Shown here: positions 32,115-35,629 of the stretch, piece by piece
How the letters are laid out: each line of letters starts with the position of its first letter
Position numbering within the stretch: position 1 is the first letter of the stretch
NCBI GenBank assembly: GCA_035532835.1
Contig: DATKQG010000072.1
Location: 1 to 35,629, forward strand
Reading direction: 5' to 3'
Length of the DNA stretch: 35,629 nt
From: Candidatus Dormiibacterota bacterium
GTDB lineage: Bacteria > Vulcanimicrobiota > Vulcanimicrobiia > Vulcanimicrobiales > Vulcanimicrobiaceae
Translations under genes and position numbers: made by a program
The notes under the pieces: generated by a model
The model's input: only the letters and a program-made list of their open reading frames with translations
The model's database searches: none
Told to the model about the DNA's origin: nothing

Positions 32115-33438
32115 GGCGGCGATACGATTTCGCCGGCTTAACCAGCGTCGCGCGTTCCGCTACCGCCTGATCGATAATAGAAAACACCACCGCCGCTAAG
32201 CGATCCGGGTCGTGCCGCACCGTTTGCGTTTCGCTGATGACTTGAGCGCCGACAGCCCTGACGCCGAGCCGCTCGATCCGTTCGAAATCGGCGACGACCG
32301 GGACTTGGCCTTCCTCTGCGTACGTCTCCAAAAGCCGCGAGGGCGGCTGCTCGTTGACGATAACGTATTCGCAGACGGGGCCTCCGGCATTGGCGAAGAG
32401 CGTCTCGACATGCTGGGCCGCGGTCATGCCCTGCGTCTCTCCAGGCTGCGTCATGACGTTACAGACGTACATCTTAATCGCCGACGACGCTGCGATTTCA
32501 CTGGCGATGCGTTCGATCAGCAGGTTCGGTAAGATCGAGGTGAAGAGCGAACCCGGCCCCAGGACGATGGCATCCGCCTCGCGGATCGCCTGCACCACCT
32601 CATCGAGCGGCTCGACCCTCGCGGGATCGAAGAAGACGCGTTTGATCGGCCGCTGCGCCAGCGGAATCGCCGACTCGCCTTCCACGATACTTCCATCGTC
32701 GAGTTCCGCACAGAGGCGTGCGACGCTCAAGGTGGCGGGCAAAACGCGACCGACGATATTGAGGACGCGGCTCGATTCTTTGATTGCGATATCGAAATTG
32801 CCGGTGATGCCCGTCATCGCCGCGAGAAAAAGATTTCCGAACGAATGGCCGGTGAGTCCTTCACCTTCTTGGAAGCGGTAACGGAATAAATCGGTGACGA
32901 GGGCCTCGTTATCGGCGAGCGCGACCAAGCAGTTGCGAACGTCGCCCGGCGGCAGCACGCCAAGTTCTTTCTGCAATCGGCCGGACGAGCCGCCGTCGTC
33001 GCTCACGGTAACGACTGCGGTCAGGTTACTCGTGCGACGTTTGAGACCGCGTAGCAATGTTGAAAGCCCGGTACCTCCGCCGATCGCCACGATTTTATAG
33101 CCGTTCTCAAGCCGCCGGCCGATCAGCGTATCGAGAATTCCGGCGCGGCCTCGCGTGCTTGCCGCTCGCACCAGCGCACGCAGCCATTGGCGCACGCCGG
33201 AGACAATCATGAGGATCCCGACGATGCCGAAGACCCATGTTAAATATGCCGGGGAGAAGTAATCGTCAACCGCACCATCGAGGATCTCGTTGATGTGGAA
33301 GCCGACCCCTTCGGCAACGAACCAGCGATTGATCGCGTCGATCACCAGCACGGTCCCCACCACCGAAAGGATGAGCCAGCGCTTGACGCCGATACCCGGA
33401 AGAAACCAGCGCAGCGAAGAGATGGGGTTGCGGCGCAT
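32086..33438 (-). CDS. yvcK: Gluconeogenesis factor family protein (YvcK/CofD-like)
   Basis: The 450-residue product has two N-terminal membrane segments (about residues 19-38 and 65-88), then the CofD-like domain: IVAIGGGTGLSTLLRGLK, VTVSDDGGSSGRLQKELGVLPPGDVRNCLVAL, GLTGHSFGNLFLAAM, VLGPGSLFTSILPNLL and VCNVMTQPGET. YvcK proteins bind UDP-sugars and affect carbon flow, cell shape and wall synthesis. The N-terminal helices are not in Bacillus YvcK but occur in other lineages. The ATG at 33438 shares one base with the rapZ stop (TGATG). A longer frame to 33645 overlaps rapZ and is rejected. whiA, which often follows, is absent. Confidence 0.92.
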   Translation of the reverse strand: MRRNPISSLRWFLPGIGVKRWLILSVVGTVLVIDAINRWFVAEGVGFHINEILDGAVDDYFSPAYLTWVFGIVGILMIVSGVRQWLRALVRAASTRGRAGILDTLIGRRLENGYKIVAIGGGTGLSTLLRGLKRRTSNLTAVVTVSDDGGSSGRLQKELGVLPPGDVRNCLVALADNEALVTDLFRYRFQEGEGLTGHSFGNLFLAAMTGITGNFDIAIKESSRVLNIVGRVLPATLSVARLCAELDDGSIVEGESAIPLAQRPIKRVFFDPARVEPLDEVVQAIREADAIVLGPGSLFTSILPNLLIERIASEIAASSAIKMYVCNVMTQPGETQGMTAAQHVETLFANAGGPVCEYVIVNEQPPSRLLETYAEEGQVPVVADFERIERLGVRAVGAQVISETQTVRHDPDRLAAVVFSIIDQAVAERATLVKPAKSYRRPSAAATDRG

Positions 33439-34286
33439 CAGCGCACGATGTCCCGTGCGTCGATCGTGAGCGCTAGCTTTGGGTCGCGAGCGAGATGTTC
33501 GCGAACGCGGTTTGCGACGTAGACCGAGCGATGGCGCCCGCCCGTACATCCGATGCCGATCGTGAGATGAGCCTTGCCTTCTGAAATATAGCGGGGGATC
33601 AAGAAGTCCAGCAGATCGAAAGTTTTCGTCAAAAACGGTTCGCATGCCGCATCCGCGTGGATGAACGCGGCGACGACGGCATCGTCCCCGGTGAGGGAGC
33701 GCAGCGCGTCATCGTAATTAGGATTGCGCAGAAAGCGCACGTCGAAGAGCAGATCGATATCCAACGGCAAACCGTATTTGAATCCGAACGGCACGAGCGT
33801 CACGGCGAGGGCTGGGCGCTCGCTGGATCCGAACGCCGCGGAGAGGCGATGTTTGAGGCCCCCATGCGTGAGTTCGGTCGTATCGATGATGGTATCCGCG
33901 CGTTCGCGCAGGGGCATCAGCAGGGCGCGCTCGGCCGTGATCGCATCGCGTAAGGAACCGATCTCCGCGAGCGGATGGCGCCGCCGCGTCTCGCTAAAGC
34001 GGCGCATGAGCGACTCGTCGCTCGCTTCGAGGTAGACCAAACTTACGTCGTGTTTTGCGCGGGCGGCTTCGATGGCTTCGAGCGGGTTGCCGAGTAGCCG
34101 TTCGCCGTGCGCGTCGAGCGTCACCGCGATTTCGCGCACCTGCGCTCGATCGAGCGTCTGCAGGGTCGTCGAGAGCGCCGCGGGAGGCAGGTGCTCGACA
34201 CAGTAGAAGCCCAAATCTTCAAAGGTCTTGATGGCTTGGCTGCGGCCGGCACCAGCCGGACCCGCGAGAAATACGACATGGGCCAT
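33438..34286 (-). CDS. rapZ: RNase adapter protein RapZ (YvcJ)
   Basis: The 282-residue protein matches RapZ/YvcJ, which binds nucleotides and, in E. coli, guides RNase E to small RNAs of the GlmS pathway. The N-terminal Walker A reads GPAGAGRS (9-16), so the usual Lys is Arg15. The family segments FEDLGFYCVEHLPPAAL, LVYLEASDESLMRRFSETRRRHPL, FGFKYGLPLDIDLLFDVRFLRNP and IGCTGGRHRSVYVANRV are all present in order. The stop shares one base with the yvcK start, giving the common rapZ-yvcK pair. Divergent from the DUF2203 gene with a 33-bp gap. Confidence 0.94.
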   Translation of the reverse strand: MAHVVFLAGPAGAGRSQAIKTFEDLGFYCVEHLPPAALSTTLQTLDRAQVREIAVTLDAHGERLLGNPLEAIEAARAKHDVSLVYLEASDESLMRRFSETRRRHPLAEIGSLRDAITAERALLMPLRERADTIIDTTELTHGGLKHRLSAAFGSSERPALAVTLVPFGFKYGLPLDIDLLFDVRFLRNPNYDDALRSLTGDDAVVAAFIHADAACEPFLTKTFDLLDFLIPRYISEGKAHLTIGIGCTGGRHRSVYVANRVREHLARDPKLALTIDARDIVR

Positions 34287-34319
34287 AATCAGGACTTACA
34301 AAGGGATCGTCGCACGAGC

Positions 34320-34712
34320 ATGAAGCTGTTTTCTCCGGATCGCGCCAACGCCCTCATCCCCAAGCTGACGCCGCTTGTCGAAGAGCTGCTTACTAAGCGC
34401 CGCGACCTGGCCATTACGCTGCTGGAGAGCGACCCTGCTCTGCGGCGAACCCCGCCGAGCACCTCGCGACTGGCCGGCGTTCGCTCGCCGTTTCCACCGC
34501 CGCGTTTCGGCGAGCGCAAGAGCGAGATCGTGCGCCTCATCCACCGGATCGAGTCATTCGGTTGCATCGTCAAGGATATCGACCTCGGACTGCTCGATTT
34601 CCCGTCGTCCAGCGAAGGCGAGCCGATATATCTCTGCTGGCGGATCGGAGAACGCCGGATCCAGTACTGGCACCGTGCGGATGAGGGCTTTAGCGAACGC
34701 AAAGAACTATAA
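34320..34712 (+). CDS. DUF2203 family protein
   Basis: The 130-residue product has the DUF2203 pattern: FSPDRANALIPKLTPLVEELLTKRRDL, a charged helix (SEIVRLIHRIESFGCIVKDIDLGLLDF) and the ending IYLCWRIGERRIQYWHRADEGFSERKEL, where W-H and G-F-x-x-R are the family signature. The role is unknown. The start ATG at 34320 gives MKLFSPDR; AAAGGGA lies about 14 bases upstream. A longer frame from 34107 overlaps rapZ and is not used. The next gene is convergent, with a shared hairpin between them. Confidence 0.88.
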   Translation: MKLFSPDRANALIPKLTPLVEELLTKRRDLAITLLESDPALRRTPPSTSRLAGVRSPFPPPRFGERKSEIVRLIHRIESFGCIVKDIDLGLLDFPSSSEGEPIYLCWRIGERRIQYWHRADEGFSERKEL

Positions 34713-34739
34713 AGGCCGGCACTCGGCCGGCCCCTATAG
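34707..34739 (+). terminator. Hairpin between convergent genes
   Basis: CTATAAA-GGCCGGC (34714-34720), loop ACTCG, GCCGGCC (34726-34732), then CTATAG gives a 7-bp GC stem with an outer CTATA/TATAG pairing. It lies between the DUF2203 and DUF1858-like genes, so it could end transcripts from both sides. Confidence 0.65.
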
Positions 34740-34746
34740 CATCGTT

Positions 34747-35154
34747 CTACATCGCCGGAGACGCTGTAGCCTCGACCGGGGTAAAATCTTCCGCGAGCCC
34801 CTGCAACCGCACGTCACCGAACTCGGCGGTATAGGCACCGCTTTCGAAGCTGGTGATTTCGCCGATCTCGGGAACGTTGGCGAGCTGCGGCACCTTGGCG
34901 CGGATCTCATCGGGAATGCGTACCTTATCGCCGACGGCTAGGCCGCCCTCGTCAAAGAGCGCATTGAGGCTTTCGAGCAACATCGGGAGCGGGATGCCGT
35001 AATCTTCGCTCACCGCACCGATCGTATGCGATTCGCTAATGGCGCAGTTGGAACAACCGCCGAGATGGAAGCGCGCAAACACGCGGCGCGCGCCGGCGTG
35101 CAGTTGAAACGCTTGGTCGACGGTCATCTCGGGGGAAAATTGCTGTTGGCTCAC
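34747..35154 (-). CDS. DUF1858-like (disulfide/redox domain) protein
   Basis: The 135-residue product has an N-terminal DUF1858-like segment (MTVDQAFQLHAGARRVFARF, then the redox pair GGCSNC and ESHTIGAVSEDYGI), a domain found next to hybrid-cluster and iron-sulfur proteins. The C-terminal half (PDEIRAKVPQLANVPEIGEITSFESGAYTAEF) is unfamiliar. Start: GTG at 35154 with GAGGA nine bases upstream; a TTG at 35169 adds five residues but has its purine run too close. Role is unknown. The two Cys may form a disulfide or bind a metal. Confidence 0.78.
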   Translation of the reverse strand: MSQQQFSPEMTVDQAFQLHAGARRVFARFHLGGCSNCAISESHTIGAVSEDYGIPLPMLLESLNALFDEGGLAVGDKVRIPDEIRAKVPQLANVPEIGEITSFESGAYTAEFGDVRLQGLAEDFTPVEATASPAM

Positions 35155-35240
35155 GGTTCTCGTCCTCAAACTCCTGGCTGGTCTACTTCAATTGGATATA
35201 ACGTGCCGCGGTCCCCGCGGGTTGCGGCCCAAAGAGCGCG

Positions 35241-35629
35241 GAGTACGCCTATAAGCCGGATTCTGTAGGGCCCGTCCTTGCGAACGTTCCCCGACGGCCA
35301 TCTATCTGGGGTACGCGTCACCGCGCACCTCGGTGCGATGTATCTCGAGCGGACGGGCCGTCCGGTCCGCAAGCGGACGATCGAGCGATCTTGCTTCAGG
35401 TGGGGTTTACCCGGACGCACGTTACCGTGACATCCCGTGAGCTCTTACCTCACGATTTCACCCTTGGAGACGGGCCGGCTTGCGCCGACATCGCCTTCGG
35501 TTTGTTTCTGTGGCACTTTCCTTCGAGTCACCCCGACAGGACGTTATCCTGCACCCTGCCCTGTGAAGCCCGGACTTTCCTCACCCTAACGGCCGCGAAC
35601 GACCGTAAAGCGCGGCCGTCCAGCGTACT
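35241..35629 (-). ncRNA. rnpB: RNase P RNA (class A), runs to window end
   Basis: The minus strand has the bacterial RNase P RNA core. The 5' part holds GAGGAAAGTCCGGGC (about 35569-35583, CR-I), with ACAGGGCAGGGTGCAGGATAACG beyond it. Middle parts hold GAAACAAACCGAAGGCGATG and AAGGGTGAAATCGTGAGGTAAGAGCTC. The 3' part holds GGGTAAACCCC (the tRNA-CCA contact loop) and ACAGAATCCGGCTTATAGG (35248-35266, CR-V). The P1 arms AGTACGC and GCGTACT pair at the two ends. The 5' terminus lies at or one or two bases past the window edge. Confidence 0.95.

Noticed and set aside
33439-33645. Longer N-terminus for yvcK
   Set aside because: The extra 69 residues overlap rapZ, are Arg-rich and lack family similarity; the ATG at 33438 gives the normal start with TGATG coupling.

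Overview
This window is about 35.6 kb of GC-rich, mostly ordinary bacterial chromosome. Genes are tightly packed on both strands, with many ATGA or TGATG start/stop overlaps. The gene mix suggests a diderm bacterium with Terrabacteria-type gene order. ruvX, mltG and a yrzB-like DUF1292 gene sit together, and rapZ is followed by yvcK, as in Firmicutes. Signal peptides, a predicted outer-membrane beta-barrel cytochrome and a lipobox protein point to a cell envelope with an outer membrane. This combination would fit Eremiobacterota (WPS-2) or a related lineage. That is an inference from gene content; no 16S gene is present to test it.

Layout. 1-5272 (+) is a housekeeping run: CorC-type CBS protein (cut by the window edge), cytidine deaminase, recO, ruvX, mltG, DUF1292, a GT28 diacylglycerol glycosyltransferase-like protein that appears to start at ATT, and DoxX. 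5354-5624 holds tRNA-Ser(GCT), tRNA-Arg(ACG) and a strong terminator. 5694-8096 holds a secreted protein of unknown function, then a stress group: BON-domain protein and dodecin on the minus strand, divergent from an Hsp20. 8097-9607 is a lone TnpB (IS200/IS605 type) insertion. 9608-12205 is a P2-like P-type ATPase. 12209-12371 is a probable frameshifted small gene. 12548-14077 is a secreted protein with two retropepsin-like DTG motifs. 14136-15334 is a tRNA-rich run: tRNA-Met, a small Cys protein whose stop codon lies inside tRNA-Arg(CCG), tadA, and tRNA-Ser(CGA). TadA is the enzyme expected to modify the ACG anticodon of the tRNA-Arg at 5509.

15396-21800 holds an F420/NADP oxidoreductase-like protein, an unknown protein, an M20 amidohydrolase, an SRPBCC protein, an FmdB zinc ribbon with a consensus promoter placed for leaderless transcription, a small membrane protein, a methyltransferase-like protein with a long Pro-rich tail, and aroA. 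21954-23441 encodes a predicted outer-membrane porin with a haem motif at each end. 23604-23687 is tRNA-Leu(CAA) with a terminator. 23696-27442 is the most unusual gene: one 1248-residue frame joining a 12-TM APC permease to a GH35-like glycoside hydrolase through a thirteenth hydrophobic segment. It is divergent from a putative esterase.

28495-35629 holds a secreted protein, the cystathionine gamma-lyase and beta-synthase pair (reverse transsulfuration), a small lipoprotein, yvcK and rapZ, a DUF2203 protein, a DUF1858-like protein and the RNase P RNA gene, which runs to the window edge.

The best candidates for something undescribed are the permease-hydrolase fusion and the two-haem porin. 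Smaller points are the ATT start, the CDS-tRNA overlap, the lone TnpB element and an apparent excess of the octamer GCGATCGC.
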